Numbered from the stretch's first letter, positions 18,075 to 27,314 are shown. The stretch is 64,000 nt of DNA from Fulvimarina pelagi HTCC2506 (GCF_000153705.1 NZ_DS022272.1:3325449-3389448), one strand, 5' to 3'. The notes: a model not told the origin generated them from the sequence alone. Translations and numbers: made by a program.

Positions 18075-19021
18075 GGCCTCAAGAGATCGTCGCGCTCGAA
18101 CGTTCGGCCTCGTCCCGGCGCGAGCGCTTCGTACCGGATCGACCGGACCTCGACATGGTGACGCTCCATCCGGTGCTCGATGATGAGGTTCGGCGCGATG
18201 AAGCTGTCCCGCCAGCCGCGCGGAAGAGTGGGACGTTCATGGACGCGGCCTGTAAAGCGGACGTTCTTTCGGTTCAGCCGATACTGAATGTCCGGAAAGA
18301 GATCGGAGAGGCTGCCATCGACCCGGTTCTCGCGCGGAAGGCCGATAGACACTGACCCCGTCTCGTCGGCGATGGCGGCGACCCGGCCGAGCGATGCAAG
18401 AGCCCCAGGCGTAAGCGCCTCGTCGCTGTCGAGCTGCAGGACCCAGTTGTGTCTTGCCAGTTCCTGGCCGGCATTTCGCTGCGCTGCAAAGTCGCCGGCT
18501 AGCGAGCGGAAGATGATGCGAACACGGTCGGAGAAGAGCGCCTCCCGGGTCGGGGCTTCGCCGTCGACGACCAGGACGATATCGTCGAAAGACTCCGACA
18601 AGGCTGACAGAGGCCTTCTCAGACCGGCTAGATCGACAAGCCGGCAGAGGATCACCAGTGATACCGGTCTGGGCGCGACCTGATCGAGCGGCGCGAGGAA
18701 CGCGTCTGCGGCAAGAGGCTGGTAGGGGTTCACCAACGCTTCACGCTGGTTCTCGTCAGCGGGAATTGCGCGCAGGTCATAGGACAGAGCGAGCGTCCTG
18801 AGCGAGTAGCTTTCCAAGAAGACCGGATCCTGCGCTTGTTGCGTATACCGCCGTTCTCTCATCGATCGTGTCAAGAACGCTAAGACCTCGCCCGTCTCCA
18901 GTGCCAATCGACTGGCAAGAAGCCCACAGTGACTGCATTCGAGGAACTGCGGGCGTCCCAGGGAGGCGCACCGCTCGCTCGGACGAAAATCACGAGCCTG
19001 GCAGGAAGGGCAACGCGTCAT
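18062..19021 (-). CDS. GT2-like glycosyltransferase with an N-terminal zinc ribbon
   Basis: The 319-residue protein opens with two CxxC pairs (TRCPSCQARDF and FLECSHCGLLASR), which look like a zinc ribbon. Residues from about 115 form a reduced GT-A domain: SLVILCRLVDLAGL, DIVLVVDGEAPT, AAQRNAGQELARHNWVLQLD followed by SDEAL, the DxD-like motif. The C-terminal part carries RLNRKNVRFTGRVHERPTLP, close to SPO-type and LgtF-like GT2 enzymes. A GAGG site lies upstream of the ATG. The zinc ribbon may hold the enzyme in a complex or contact RNA or protein; that is speculation. It is convergent with the GT4 pair. Confidence 0.75.
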   Translation of the reverse strand: MTRCPSCQARDFRPSERCASLGRPQFLECSHCGLLASRLALETGEVLAFLTRSMRERRYTQQAQDPVFLESYSLRTLALSYDLRAIPADENQREALVNPYQPLAADAFLAPLDQVAPRPVSLVILCRLVDLAGLRRPLSALSESFDDIVLVVDGEAPTREALFSDRVRIIFRSLAGDFAAQRNAGQELARHNWVLQLDSDEALTPGALASLGRVAAIADETGSVSIGLPRENRVDGSLSDLFPDIQYRLNRKNVRFTGRVHERPTLPRGWRDSFIAPNLIIEHRMERHHVEVRSIRYEALAPGRGRTFERDDLLRPYRP

Positions 19022-19275
19022 TCAGCAGCCTCACGGAACATTCCGCGGGCTGAGATAGGCCTTCTTTTCCAATTCGATAGGCAGGCAACACGAAGACTTT
19101 TGACAGGCGGTGTCATCAGTCCACCTTCTAAGCCAGTTGGCCGCCATTCGGCAGGCTTCGACTTCGGGGCATTCATCTGCGGGACTTCACTCATCTCCAC
19201 GTCGTCTGGTGGCTCGCTGCCTTCGATGGCCGGCATTTGAATGGCTTTGCCAGTGAGTTGCCCATCGGCCTGCAA
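19018..19275 (-). CDS. Possible small protein upstream of the zinc-ribbon GT2
   Basis: An 85-residue frame (TTG start at 19275, ATG alternative at 19236) whose stop overlaps the GT2 start by ATGA. No family is recognisable and no good ribosome site precedes either start. The sequence is rich in charged and proline residues and has no signal or membrane segment. The overlap is the only argument for a real gene; the region may instead be the divergent promoter for the GT2 and acyl-CoA dehydrogenase genes. Confidence 0.25.
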   Translation of the reverse strand: MQADGQLTGKAIQMPAIEGSEPPDDVEMSEVPQMNAPKSKPAEWRPTGLEGGLMTPPVKSLRVACLSNWKRRPISARGMFREAAE

Positions 19276-19298
19276 CCCCGTGCGTCAGGTTCTGGCCG

Positions 19299-20345
19299 AT
19301 GAGCACGGAGATCCTGAACCATGTCGCAAGCCACTATCGTGCCTTCGACATCGCCTTTTCGTCGGCCCGCGAAAACAGGCTGTTTCGTGAAGTTGGCCTT
19401 CTTTATTCGCACACTGGAACGCTCGGTCCAGACTGGAAGCGTCTGATGGACGGGCTCTGCAATGCGGGCAAAACGAACCTCAATCTCGGAAGGCTGCTCG
19501 AAGGGCATGCGAACGCGGTCCAACTCTTGCGGCTTTATGGCGATGCAGAGCAGCACGCCTGGCTCGACGACGCGCTGGAAGCGGACACCCTTCTCGGTGT
19601 GTGGGGCGCGGATGACACAGATCCGGTGCGCGTCGAAACGATTGCAGGTAAACAGACGCTGAAGGGTAGCAAACGCTATGCCTCAGGGCTCGGCATGGTG
19701 GCCCATGCGATCGTCCCGATTGCCGGAGAGGACGGCAATCTACAGCTTTATCTCCTGGCTGTTGGTGATGAGGGTCGGCAGGATCCGTCCGCATGGAATG
19801 TCGGCGGCATGCAAGCCTCCGCCTCCGGCCGCTATTCGTTCGAGGATCTGTCGATCGAGCCCGAAATGGTTCTCGGCGAGATTGGCGTCTACAAGCGCGA
19901 GCCCTTCTTCGAGGGCGGCATCTGGCGCTGCGCCGCAGTCCATCTCGGTGGCATCGAGGCCATAGTCGCGATGACGGCAAAGCATCTCGCGGATAGTGGC
20001 CGGATCGACCATCCGTTGCAGACCGAGCGCCTCGGCCACGCGATCCTCGAAGCGCGCACGGCGCGTCTATGGGTCGAGGATGCGGGGAGGCGGATCGAGG
20101 CGCCCTCCAGGGATGAGGGGATCGCCTTTGCCGTAGCGGCCGCCTCCTATACGCGGCTTCAGGTGGAGGCGAGTGCTCTTGCCGTCATGGAGATCGCCCG
20201 GCGCTCGGTCGGCCTCACCTCCTTCGAGCGCGACCATCCGCTCAACAGCGCGATCGCCGATCTCTCGGTCTATCTGAGGCAAGCCAATCCCGACGCGCTC
20301 CTGCTTCACAAATGCCGAACCATGCTGAAGGGCCTTGGCCTATGA
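19299..20345 (+). CDS. Acyl-CoA dehydrogenase family protein in a glycan cluster
   Basis: A 348-residue protein with the three-part acyl-CoA dehydrogenase layout: an N-terminal helical part (LGRLLEGHANAVQLLRLYGD), a middle beta domain (LLGVWGADD, LKGSKRYASGLGMVAHAIVP) and a C-terminal four-helix part. It is shorter than catabolic members (about 380 residues). The catalytic Glu cannot be placed with certainty. It overlaps the PIG-L/methyltransferase gene by 4 bp, so it is part of a biosynthetic unit rather than of beta-oxidation. It may oxidise an acyl chain or a sugar-linked substrate; this is inference from context. Confidence 0.72.
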   Translation: MSTEILNHVASHYRAFDIAFSSARENRLFREVGLLYSHTGTLGPDWKRLMDGLCNAGKTNLNLGRLLEGHANAVQLLRLYGDAEQHAWLDDALEADTLLGVWGADDTDPVRVETIAGKQTLKGSKRYASGLGMVAHAIVPIAGEDGNLQLYLLAVGDEGRQDPSAWNVGGMQASASGRYSFEDLSIEPEMVLGEIGVYKREPFFEGGIWRCAAVHLGGIEAIVAMTAKHLADSGRIDHPLQTERLGHAILEARTARLWVEDAGRRIEAPSRDEGIAFAVAAASYTRLQVEASALAVMEIARRSVGLTSFERDHPLNSAIADLSVYLRQANPDALLLHKCRTMLKGLGL

Positions 20346-21694
20346 GCGAAACTTACGGGGACTGGTGTCGACGCTGCGCGGGGGCGCCGGTGGCCGCCGC
20401 CAATCGCCTGCTCGGCTCCGGTGGTCTCGTTGTCCTAGCCCCTCATCCAGACGACGAAACCTTCGGGACCGCGGCCCTTCTCGGCGAGGTCGCACAGAGC
20501 GGTCGTCCGCTCGGCATCGTCGCGCTCACTGATGGAAACGCCTCGCATCCGCATTCGAAGGCCGTTCCGCCCGCCGCCCTTGCCAAGAACAGGCGACTAG
20601 AACAGGAGGCCGCAATCGCCGCTTTCGGGATCATGGCCCCACGCTGGCTGCGGCTCGGCCTGCCCGATGGCGGGGCCGGGCGCGATCGGCGCTTTGGCAA
20701 CGCCCCCGAACAGATCGCACGGCTCTGCGAAGAGATCGGAGCGGAAACCCTGGCTGCTCCGCATCCGGACGACCCGCATCCCGATCATCATGCGGCCGCT
20801 GCTCTCGCCGAAGCGGTTCGTGCCTTGCGACCGCAACTCCGGCTTTTGTTCTATCCCATCTGGTCATTGCGGCTCTCCGGCGACGACAGCTATCGCGGGG
20901 CCGATCTTCTGCCCTTTCGCATCGTGGTCGATCGAAACATCAAGGCGCGCGCGATCGATTGCCATGCGTCGCAGCTTGGTAAGATCATCGAGGATGACCC
21001 AGACGGCTTCACGCTGCCGGACTGGTTCCTCGAAGCGCAAGCCGCGCCATACGAGATCTACGCGCTCGCCCCCATGCCCGGGAATGTGCCGCCGCCGTCT
21101 CATTTTTCTCAACTCTACGCCGATGACGGCGATCCATGGCATGCGCGCGCCTCGCGCTACGAAATCGACAAACGCGCGGATAACTGCGACCAACTGAAGG
21201 GCCTGATCTTTGACAGCGGCCTCGACATCGGCTGCGGGGAGGGTCATCTCGCCCGCGCTCTGGTAGAGAATGGAATCGCACACGCAATACACGGCGTCGA
21301 TCGCAACGAGGCGATCGTCGCGAGGGCAAGGCGCGCCCATGCCGATATCCCGGCCTTGTGCTTCGAGACGCGCGCTTTGCCCGCCGATCTTCCGGAAGGC
21401 CGCTTCGATCTCGTCGTCGTCTCCGAGCTTCTTTATTTTCTCGACGAGCGTGGCCTGGCAACGCTGGCACGTCTGCTGGCGGAACGCATGACGCTCGGCG
21501 CCGGTCTGTTCCTCGTCAATTATCGGGGTGAAACGGGAACGCCGCTGTCCGGGCGCGCGGCGCATGATCTGTTCGTGGCGTTGTTCGGCGCCTCGCTTCG
21601 ATCGATCAGCCTGCGTCAAACGGAGGGCTACCGGGCGGAGCTTTTGCAATTTTGTCCCGAAGGCGCAGAAGCTCGGGCAAATGCCGCTCCATAA
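20342..21694 (+). CDS. PIG-L deacetylase fused to a SAM-dependent methyltransferase
   Basis: A 450-residue two-domain protein. Residues 28-230 are a LmbE/PIG-L zinc deacetylase: VVLAPHPDDETFG carries the AHPDDE-type zinc ligands (H35, D38), and PHPDDPHPDHHAAA supplies the second His-rich motif. From about residue 265 a class I methyltransferase follows, with LDIGCGEGHLARAL (about 294-307), HGVDRNEAIVARARR and FDLVVVSELLYFLDE, as in NodS-type methyltransferases. The expected chemistry is N-deacetylation of a GlcNAc-like sugar, then methylation, possibly of the freed amine. The ATG at 20342 overlaps the acyl-CoA dehydrogenase stop. The 3-prime end overlaps the convergent GT2 gene by 89 bp. Confidence 0.82.
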   Translation: MSETYGDWCRRCAGAPVAAANRLLGSGGLVVLAPHPDDETFGTAALLGEVAQSGRPLGIVALTDGNASHPHSKAVPPAALAKNRRLEQEAAIAAFGIMAPRWLRLGLPDGGAGRDRRFGNAPEQIARLCEEIGAETLAAPHPDDPHPDHHAAAALAEAVRALRPQLRLLFYPIWSLRLSGDDSYRGADLLPFRIVVDRNIKARAIDCHASQLGKIIEDDPDGFTLPDWFLEAQAAPYEIYALAPMPGNVPPPSHFSQLYADDGDPWHARASRYEIDKRADNCDQLKGLIFDSGLDIGCGEGHLARALVENGIAHAIHGVDRNEAIVARARRAHADIPALCFETRALPADLPEGRFDLVVVSELLYFLDERGLATLARLLAERMTLGAGLFLVNYRGETGTPLSGRAAHDLFVALFGASLRSISLRQTEGYRAELLQFCPEGAEARANAAP

Positions 21695-22748
21695 CGCTGA
21701 ATGTCAGGCGTTCACGGCGAAGGGCGGGAAGCTCGTCCTCGATATGGAACCAGGCCATAGAGCGGCTTGAAAGACTCGCCAGGTGACGCGACCGTTCAGG
21801 CGCCATGCTGCCACGGATAAGAGTGTCTATCAGCCGCGGCCTGCTCTCTCCTCGTTCGACGAGATCACGCATTTGCAGACGATGCAGGAAGCGGACAGGC
21901 GTCTCCAATGCCTCGTCGACCATCGGATCTAGTTCGGTTCGATTGCGCTGAAGTTCCGCTGAAAGCCCGCCGGTGGCGGATCGGTCGAGCCTGCACGAGG
22001 TCTCGACGCGAGGCAGGGCTGAGTAGATGATCCGCAAACCATGGGCTTCGCATCGCCGTCGCAAGGCACGGTCTTCGCCGAACGCGACCAGTGGAATGGG
22101 GCCCGCTCGCCGATAGGCGTCCGCAGTGATGGCGAAGTTCGCACCGCCGATGTTCCCATGATGGGGCCAGGGGTTATCGTGGTCGGGGAAGGTCAGGCTT
22201 ACGATGTGGCGACTCGCGTCGCGATAGATGCGGATTGCGTCATCGCGGCTGGGGTCCAGCCAGGGGAGGTGGAGAGCCTCGTCCGGAAGAAAGTCGATTT
22301 GGCCGCAAACCAGATCGAACCCCTCGTCGAAAGCGGCATCGTAGGCGTCCATCAAGCCTCGGCAGACCATGGTATCGCCGTCGGTCGAAAACAGCCGGGC
22401 TTCGGAAGCGACCAAACCGGCAAGGTCGAAGGCCAGTGCTCGCGCTCTCGGAGCTGTACCGAGCCCGTTTCTCCACCGAATTGCAACCAGTGTGGCGGAG
22501 ACGGCGCCGCTGGCGATCAGCGATGAAACGATGTCGAGTGTCTCGTCGTCGCTGTCGTTGACGACGAGCACAATATGCGCCTGCCTGCTAAACTCGCTGT
22601 GTATGGACGTCAGACAGCGGTCGATGCGTGCGGCTTCGTTGCGTGCGGGAATGCACACAACATAACGGATCTGCGAGGGCGTCCAGACATGTTGCCAGAC
22701 ACCAAGCAGTTCACCGCCATGTTTGACGACCCGTTCGCCGATCGACAC
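21606..22748 (-). CDS. GT2 family glycosyltransferase at the cluster end
   Basis: A 380-residue protein with GT-A features: RYVVCIPARNEAARIDRCL, VLVVNDSDDETLDI, LFSTDGDTMV (DxD-like, DGD), GGANFAITADAYRRAG and FGEDRALRRRCEAHGL (the ED motif). The C-terminal ~100 residues are Arg-rich helices with no membrane segment. Its last 89 bp overlap the end of the PIG-L/methyltransferase gene on the other strand. In related bacteria such GT2 genes often neighbour acyl-CoA dehydrogenase and PIG-L genes, which supports one shared pathway; that statement is from memory of gene neighbourhoods. Confidence 0.8.
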   Translation of the reverse strand: MSIGERVVKHGGELLGVWQHVWTPSQIRYVVCIPARNEAARIDRCLTSIHSEFSRQAHIVLVVNDSDDETLDIVSSLIASGAVSATLVAIRWRNGLGTAPRARALAFDLAGLVASEARLFSTDGDTMVCRGLMDAYDAAFDEGFDLVCGQIDFLPDEALHLPWLDPSRDDAIRIYRDASRHIVSLTFPDHDNPWPHHGNIGGANFAITADAYRRAGPIPLVAFGEDRALRRRCEAHGLRIIYSALPRVETSCRLDRSATGGLSAELQRNRTELDPMVDEALETPVRFLHRLQMRDLVERGESRPRLIDTLIRGSMAPERSRHLASLSSRSMAWFHIEDELPALRRERLTFSVMERHLPELLRLRDKIAKAPPGSPPFDAG

Positions 22749-22952
22749 TGCTTTCTGCCTCGCCTTTCTTCGAGGCTACAACTCGCTTGGCAAGAATTGG
22801 TCGCATCGCCCTTAGGACGCATTCATACGGAGAAAGACGCGCGGCCGACCGATCCCGATGAGCATCCACAAAAGGCCTGATGTCAGTTCGCGAGGGGACA
22901 AGGCGCTTCGAACCGCTCGGTGCAGACAGTGGATGCCGATCGACCTACTCGA

Positions 22953-24032
22953 TCACTGACTGAGACCGCCAAACAGCGTCGGCACGTCGAGCGGGCGGAA
23001 GCCGTAGTGCTCGATCCAGCGGACATCGGCATCGAAGAAAGCGCGAAGGTCGGGCATACCGTATTTCAGCATGGCGATGCGGTCGATGCCCATGCCCCAG
23101 GCAAAGCCCTGATAGACGTCCGGGTCGAGCCCGCCCGCGCGCAGAACGTTCGGATGCACCATGCCGCAGCCGAGGATCTCCATCCAGTCCGAACCCTCAC
23201 CGAACCGCACCTCACCGGGCCTGGATCGATCGCATTGAATGTCGACCTCCATGGAGGGCTCGGTGAACGGGAAGAAGGACGGCCGGAAGCGCATCTTCAG
23301 GCTGTCGACCTCGAAGAACGCCTTGCAGAACTCCTGCAGCACCCATTTCAGGTTCGCGATATTGGCCTTGTCGTCGACGACGAGGCCTTCCAGCTGGTGG
23401 AACATCGGCGAATGGGTGGCGTCGGAGTCCTGCCGGTAGGTCTTGCCGGGAATGACGATGCGGATCGGCGGCTTCTGCGTCTCCATCGTCCGGATCTGCA
23501 CCGGCGAGGTATGGGTGCGCAGCACCTTGCGCTCGCCGTTCGCGTCCGGCTGCAGGAAGAACGTGTCGTGCATCTCGCGGGCTGGATGGCCTTCCGGGAA
23601 ATTCAGCGCCGTGAAGTTGTAGTAATCCGTCTCGATGTCCGGACCTTCGGCGATGGTGAATCCCATGTCGGCATAAATTGCGGTGATTTCGTCGATCACT
23701 TGGCTGATCGGATGGATTCGCCCGCGCGCGGCCGGCGAGGGCCGCACGGGGAGCGTCACGTCGACCCGCTCGGAGGCGAGACGCCGCTCGATCGCGGCGT
23801 CCGCAAGAGCCTCGCGCCGGGCGGTGATCGCGCCCTGCACCCGGTCGCGCAGACCGTTGAGACGCGGCCCCTCGGTTTTGCGCTCCTCGGGGCTCATCTT
23901 GCCGAGGCTCTTCATCATCTCGGATATGCGGCCCTTCTTGCCGAGTTCGGCAATGCGGATCGCCTCGAGGGCGGCTTCGTCCTCGGCCGTATCGATCGCC
24001 GCGATCAGTTCGGTTTCAAGGGTCTCGCTCAC
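22953..24032 (-). CDS. pheS: Phenylalanine-tRNA ligase alpha subunit
   Basis: The 359-residue class II synthetase subunit begins [20 protein letters not shown] at a GTG with a GGAG site 6-7 bases upstream; the longer in-frame ATG has no such support. Motif 2 appears as HDTFFL...[10 protein letters not shown], and motif 3 as [20 protein letters not shown]. The protein pairs with PheT to charge tRNA-Phe. In most bacteria pheT follows directly, but here the next gene on this strand is unrelated and pheT lies at 36.3 kb on the other strand. Confidence 0.97.
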   Translation of the reverse strand: MSETLETELIAAIDTAEDEAALEAIRIAELGKKGRISEMMKSLGKMSPEERKTEGPRLNGLRDRVQGAITARREALADAAIERRLASERVDVTLPVRPSPAARGRIHPISQVIDEITAIYADMGFTIAEGPDIETDYYNFTALNFPEGHPAREMHDTFFLQPDANGERKVLRTHTSPVQIRTMETQKPPIRIVIPGKTYRQDSDATHSPMFHQLEGLVVDDKANIANLKWVLQEFCKAFFEVDSLKMRFRPSFFPFTEPSMEVDIQCDRSRPGEVRFGEGSDWMEILGCGMVHPNVLRAGGLDPDVYQGFAWGMGIDRIAMLKYGMPDLRAFFDADVRWIEHYGFRPLDVPTLFGGLSQ

Positions 24033-24393
24033 GCGGTATCTCCAGAATTCACAGGGCCGGTTTCTTCCGGCCAAATCTTGCGCCTCGTTAACGCATGGTG
24101 CGATGCGATGGAAGCGGAGGGGCAGGCGTATCCGCCGACAAGAGCGAAGTGTCCGGCGTTACGGAGGAAGTGTTATCTCTCCCAGCACAACAATCGTTCT
24201 CCGCATCCACGGGCGGCAACCTCACTTCCCCCCGAATGACCTGGCAGGCGAGGACGCAAGTCTCGAAAGCATGAATGCCATGCAGGAGGTTCAATGTCGC
24301 GGTCGGATGGTCAGGTCTCAGACCGGACGATAGGCTGGCGCAGTCGCGGCGTGGGCGGGAGCCGTCACCCGCGCGCTCCAAAGGAGACGGATC
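24033..24393. other. Intergenic region between divergent pheS and the GFA-family gene
   Basis: About 360 bp with no gene that I can support. It should hold the promoter of pheS and of the GFA-family gene, but I see no clear -10/-35 pair, attenuator or T-box-like structure. Confidence 0.4.
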
Positions 24394-24804
24394 ATGCCGG
24401 GCGAATCGCCTGATAAGTCTTCCATCGCAGGCGGCTGCCTGTGCGGATTGGTTCGGTTCGTGGCGCATGGCCGCCCCTCCCGAGTCGGTCTATGCCACTG
24501 CATGGATTGCCGTAAGCACCACGGCGCGCTGTTTCACGCCTCCGCAATCTTTCCGGAAAGGGCCGTTACGATCGAGGGTGAGCCAGAGAGCTATGAAGGT
24601 CGCTTCTTCTGCTCCCGCTGCGGTTCGTCCGTCTTTCCGCGAACGGGCGACGAGATCGAGGTCAATCTCGGTTCTTTCGACGCGCCGGACCTGCTGACGC
24701 CGACATACGAGCTTTGGACCATCCGCCGCGAATCCTGGCTGCCAGAGTTCGCAACAATGACGCGGTACGAGCGGGATCGGGAGGAGAGCGACCCATCGGA
24801 ATAG
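24394..24804 (+). CDS. GFA/CENP-V family protein
   Basis: The 136-residue zinc-binding protein has the family Cys pattern: GGCLCGLVRF, LCHCMDCRKHHGA and FFCSRCGSSVFPR. Related proteins were named after glutathione-dependent formaldehyde-activating enzyme, but most have no proven activity. It is a single gene between pheS and rplT, and it shares a bidirectional hairpin terminator with rplT. Confidence 0.88.
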   Translation: MPGESPDKSSIAGGCLCGLVRFVAHGRPSRVGLCHCMDCRKHHGALFHASAIFPERAVTIEGEPESYEGRFFCSRCGSSVFPRTGDEIEVNLGSFDAPDLLTPTYELWTIRRESWLPEFATMTRYERDREESDPSE

Positions 24805-24847
24805 GCGCCATCGCAGAAGCAGGCCCTCGGTTGTCTTCCGACATGGA

Positions 24848-24877
24848 AAAAGCCCGCGGCACGAACCACGGGCTTTT
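24848..24877. terminator. Bidirectional hairpin terminator between the GFA gene and rplT
   Basis: AAAAGCCCG (24848-24856) pairs exactly with CGGGCTTTT (24869-24877) around a 12-base loop. The A-run on one side and T-run on the other let it work on both strands, as fits the two convergent genes. Confidence 0.75.
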
Positions 24878-24904
24878 CGAAATTCCATTCGGGAGCTGCG
24901 CTTC

Positions 24905-25327
24905 TTAAGCGGCCTTCTTCTCGCCAACCGCACGCTCGTAGGCGTTCGGGAACTGACCCTCGCCCTTAAGGTATTCAAGAGCGGTCTTCGACTGGTCGCA
25001 GAGGGCCTTGAAGGCTTCCGGCTCGTGGATCGCGATGTCCGAGAGAACCTTGCGGTCGACTTCGATGCCGGCCTTGTTGAGGCCATCGATGAAGCGGCCG
25101 TAGGTCAGGCCGTGCTCGCGGACCGCGGCGTTGATGCGCTGGATCCAGAGAGCACGGAAGTTCCGCTTCTTGGCCCGGCGGTCGCGCGTCGCGTACTGCT
25201 TGGACCGGTCAACCGCGGCCTTCGCGGCGCGGATGGTGTTCTTGCGGCGGCCGTAGAATCCCTTCGCGGCCTTCAGAACCTTCTTGTGCTTGGCATGGGC
25301 GGTTACGCCCCGTTTCACGCGTGCCAT
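24905..25327 (-). CDS. rplT: 50S ribosomal protein L20
   Basis: The 140-residue basic protein begins [20 protein letters not shown] and contains [20 protein letters not shown] and [15 protein letters not shown], the standard L20 sequence. A short Ala/Lys-rich tail is typical of alphaproteobacteria. It lies 46 bp downstream of rpmI in one operon. Confidence 0.98.
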   Translation of the reverse strand: MARVKRGVTAHAKHKKVLKAAKGFYGRRKNTIRAAKAAVDRSKQYATRDRRAKKRNFRALWIQRINAAVREHGLTYGRFIDGLNKAGIEVDRKVLSDIAIHEPEAFKALCDQSKTALEYLKGEGQFPNAYERAVGEKKAA

Positions 25328-25373
25328 GATCTAATCTCCTTCGAATTCGTTCGTGATGCCGAAAAGTCCACGC

Positions 25374-25574
25374 TTAGCGGTCGTAAGGCATGTACAGCTT
25401 GACGATGCGCTCGTCGGGCTTCGAGAGAAGCTTCGAGCCGCGCGCGTCGCGAATGAAGTCGTTGGAGCGTTTGATCATGCCGTGGCGTTTGCCGGCATGA
25501 CCGGCCTTGACGCGGCCGGTAGCAGTCATGGAAAAGCGCTTCTTGGCGCTCGATTTGGTCTTCATCTTGGGCAT
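25374..25574 (-). CDS. rpmI: 50S ribosomal protein L35
   Basis: A 66-residue basic protein, [20 protein letters not shown], with the conserved GHAGKRHGM segment. It is the first gene of the rpmI-rplT operon and has a GGAG ribosome site upstream. infC is not found immediately upstream. Confidence 0.97.
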   Translation of the reverse strand: MPKMKTKSSAKKRFSMTATGRVKAGHAGKRHGMIKRSNDFIRDARGSKLLSKPDERIVKLYMPYDR

Positions 25575-25765
25575 TTTGCTCTCCTTGGCTTAAGGTTCGC
25601 ATCGCGCAAAAAAGAGACCTCCGGCTCGGTTTTCCGATCGAGAAAACCACCCGCGATCCCGTCAAAAGCGCCGCGAAAGCATCGAGAGCCGCCACGGCAT
25701 GCCCTGCCGGACGGCTCGATCAACGCCTGCCCAATAACGCCAGAAAGGCGCTATTGCAAGGGTGG

Positions 25766-26233
25766 TCAGCTGCTGTCGCCTGCTGGCGGAATCGACTCGT
25801 GCTCGACCTTGTCGCCCGGCTCGACACCGAGCCGCTTCGCCGCGCCACCATTGAGTTCGAGCACGTAACGCACCGGACCGCCGGAAGGGATGACGTCGAG
25901 CGAGAGAGGCTTGGTGTTGCGTACAATGGTGAGGATCGTGCCGTCCTCTTCGATGAAGAGCATGTCGAGCGGGATGAGCGTGTTCTTCATCCACATTCCG
26001 ACCTCCCGGGTCATCCCGAACTCGAACAGCATGCCTGCATCTTCGGCCATTTCTTCTCGGAACATGAGGCCGGTCCGGCGCTCTTCGTCCGTGTCAGCAA
26101 TTTCGGCGTCGATGACATGGGTCGCTTCGCTGGTTACGAGGCGTACTTCGTCCGCCTCTGCCGAAGTCGGAGCAAGGAGCGCGAATGTCGACAAGGCAAA
26201 TGCTGCGGCGAGAACGCGGATCAAAATGCGCAT
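25766..26233 (-). CDS. Exported DUF192 protein
   Basis: The 155-residue protein has a signal peptide (ILIRVLAAAFALSTFALLAP, then TSAEA) and one DUF192 domain: ADTDEERRTGLMFREEM, FGMTREVGMWMKNTLIPLDM, LFIEEDG and VLELNGGAAKRLGVEPGD. DUF192 proteins are small periplasmic or extracellular proteins of unknown function. In Rhizobiales the gene is often close to a cold-shock gene, as here. Confidence 0.88.
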   Translation of the reverse strand: MRILIRVLAAAFALSTFALLAPTSAEADEVRLVTSEATHVIDAEIADTDEERRTGLMFREEMAEDAGMLFEFGMTREVGMWMKNTLIPLDMLFIEEDGTILTIVRNTKPLSLDVIPSGGPVRYVLELNGGAAKRLGVEPGDKVEHESIPPAGDSS

Positions 26234-26384
26234 GGGATGGAGTTCCTCCGAGCAGAAGGCCGGCTTCGGTCGTCGGTCGCGACCGGGACGGGCATCGAGA
26301 AAGGAGATGGCAGGGTCTGCCGTCTACATCAAGGCGGATGCTGCAGGGCGAGCGGTTCCAGATTGCGGTGATTGGACGGCGACC

Positions 26385-26960
26385 TCAGTGCGAAGCGGGT
26401 CTTGCGTCCGCCGGGTGCACCTCCGCCGCCATCTTCCCCTTGCGACCGATACCATAGCGCACCTTCACCTCCTGGCCGAGCCGCAGTTCGGTCATGCCGA
26501 ACCGGCGCAGTGTCTCCATGTGGATGAAGATGTCCTCGTCGTTTTCGCCCGTCGTCAGGAAACCGTAACCCTTGGTCCGATTGAACCACTTGACCGTAGC
26601 AGTGACGAGGTCGCTTGTCGGGGTGACCTGGTTGTGGGTACGGGCCGGGGGCATCTGCGATGGGTGGACGCTGGTAGACGAGTCCATAGACAGAACGCGG
26701 AACGCACTAAGCCCACGTTCGCTGCGCTGAACCTCGCAAACGACGCGTGCACCCTCCAGCGCCGTGGCGTATCCGTCGCGCCTCAGACATGTCACATGAA
26801 TGAGGACATCCGCACTTTCGTCGTCCGGCACGATGAAGCCGAAGCCTTTGGCAACGTCGAACCATTTGATGTGACCTGAAACGACACCGACGTCGATACT
26901 CGCCGTCGCTTCGACTTCCTCGTCATGACTTTCCAGACCAGTGGACGTCCGCTCCGCCAT
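26385..26960 (-). CDS. Protein with two cold-shock domains
   Basis: The 191-residue protein carries two CSDs. The first has [19 protein letters not shown] with DVLIHVT; the second has [20 protein letters not shown] with [13 protein letters not shown]. Both keep the RNP1-like KGFGF/KGYGF and RNP2-like V(F/L)IH motifs that bind single-stranded nucleic acid. A 25-residue linker joins them. Double-CSD proteins of this length are typical of alphaproteobacteria and probably act as RNA chaperones. It is likely cotranscribed with or close upstream of the DUF192 gene (151 bp). Confidence 0.9.
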   Translation of the reverse strand: MAERTSTGLESHDEEVEATASIDVGVVSGHIKWFDVAKGFGFIVPDDESADVLIHVTCLRRDGYATALEGARVVCEVQRSERGLSAFRVLSMDSSTSVHPSQMPPARTHNQVTPTSDLVTATVKWFNRTKGYGFLTTGENDEDIFIHMETLRRFGMTELRLGQEVKVRYGIGRKGKMAAEVHPADARPASH

Positions 26961-27314
26961 TCGGATGATCCGCCTTTACGCAACCGAATTACGATGAGTT
27001 TAGCATTAATTGGTTGCAACGGCGCAAGGGCCTACGGGCAATTGGATGCGAATTGCCCCCATATTTACGCTACGTCCGTTCTGAACGCCCCCGCTGACTT
27101 CGACGCCACGCCATCCGTTGTAACCGCGTTTCGGCGATTCGAGGCTCAACCAGTTGGAACGCCTGAAAAATCCCGAAGTCATTGTTCCAAGATCAGAATG
27201 AGTGATTAGCCGTCTCTCGAAATGACGGGTTGCGAATGAGGGCCCGGGGGAACCCATGGCGACAAGAGCCTGTTGCTGAGGCGGGCACAATGAATTCCTT
27301 TGGGAGGAACAGTC
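26961..27314. promoter_or_regulatory. Divergent promoter region with a near-perfect inverted repeat
   Basis: About 350 bp between the cold-shock gene and the Ser-rich gene. GCAACCGAATTA (26980-26991) and TAATTGGTTGC (27006-27017) form an inverted repeat with one mismatch or gap just upstream of the cold-shock start. It could be an operator or a 5-prime UTR hairpin of the cold-shock mRNA. No gene is seen. Confidence 0.35.

Noticed and set aside
22920..24239. A 439-codon open frame antisense to pheS
   Set aside because: Shadow of pheS; the His/Arg-rich translation has no family resemblance.
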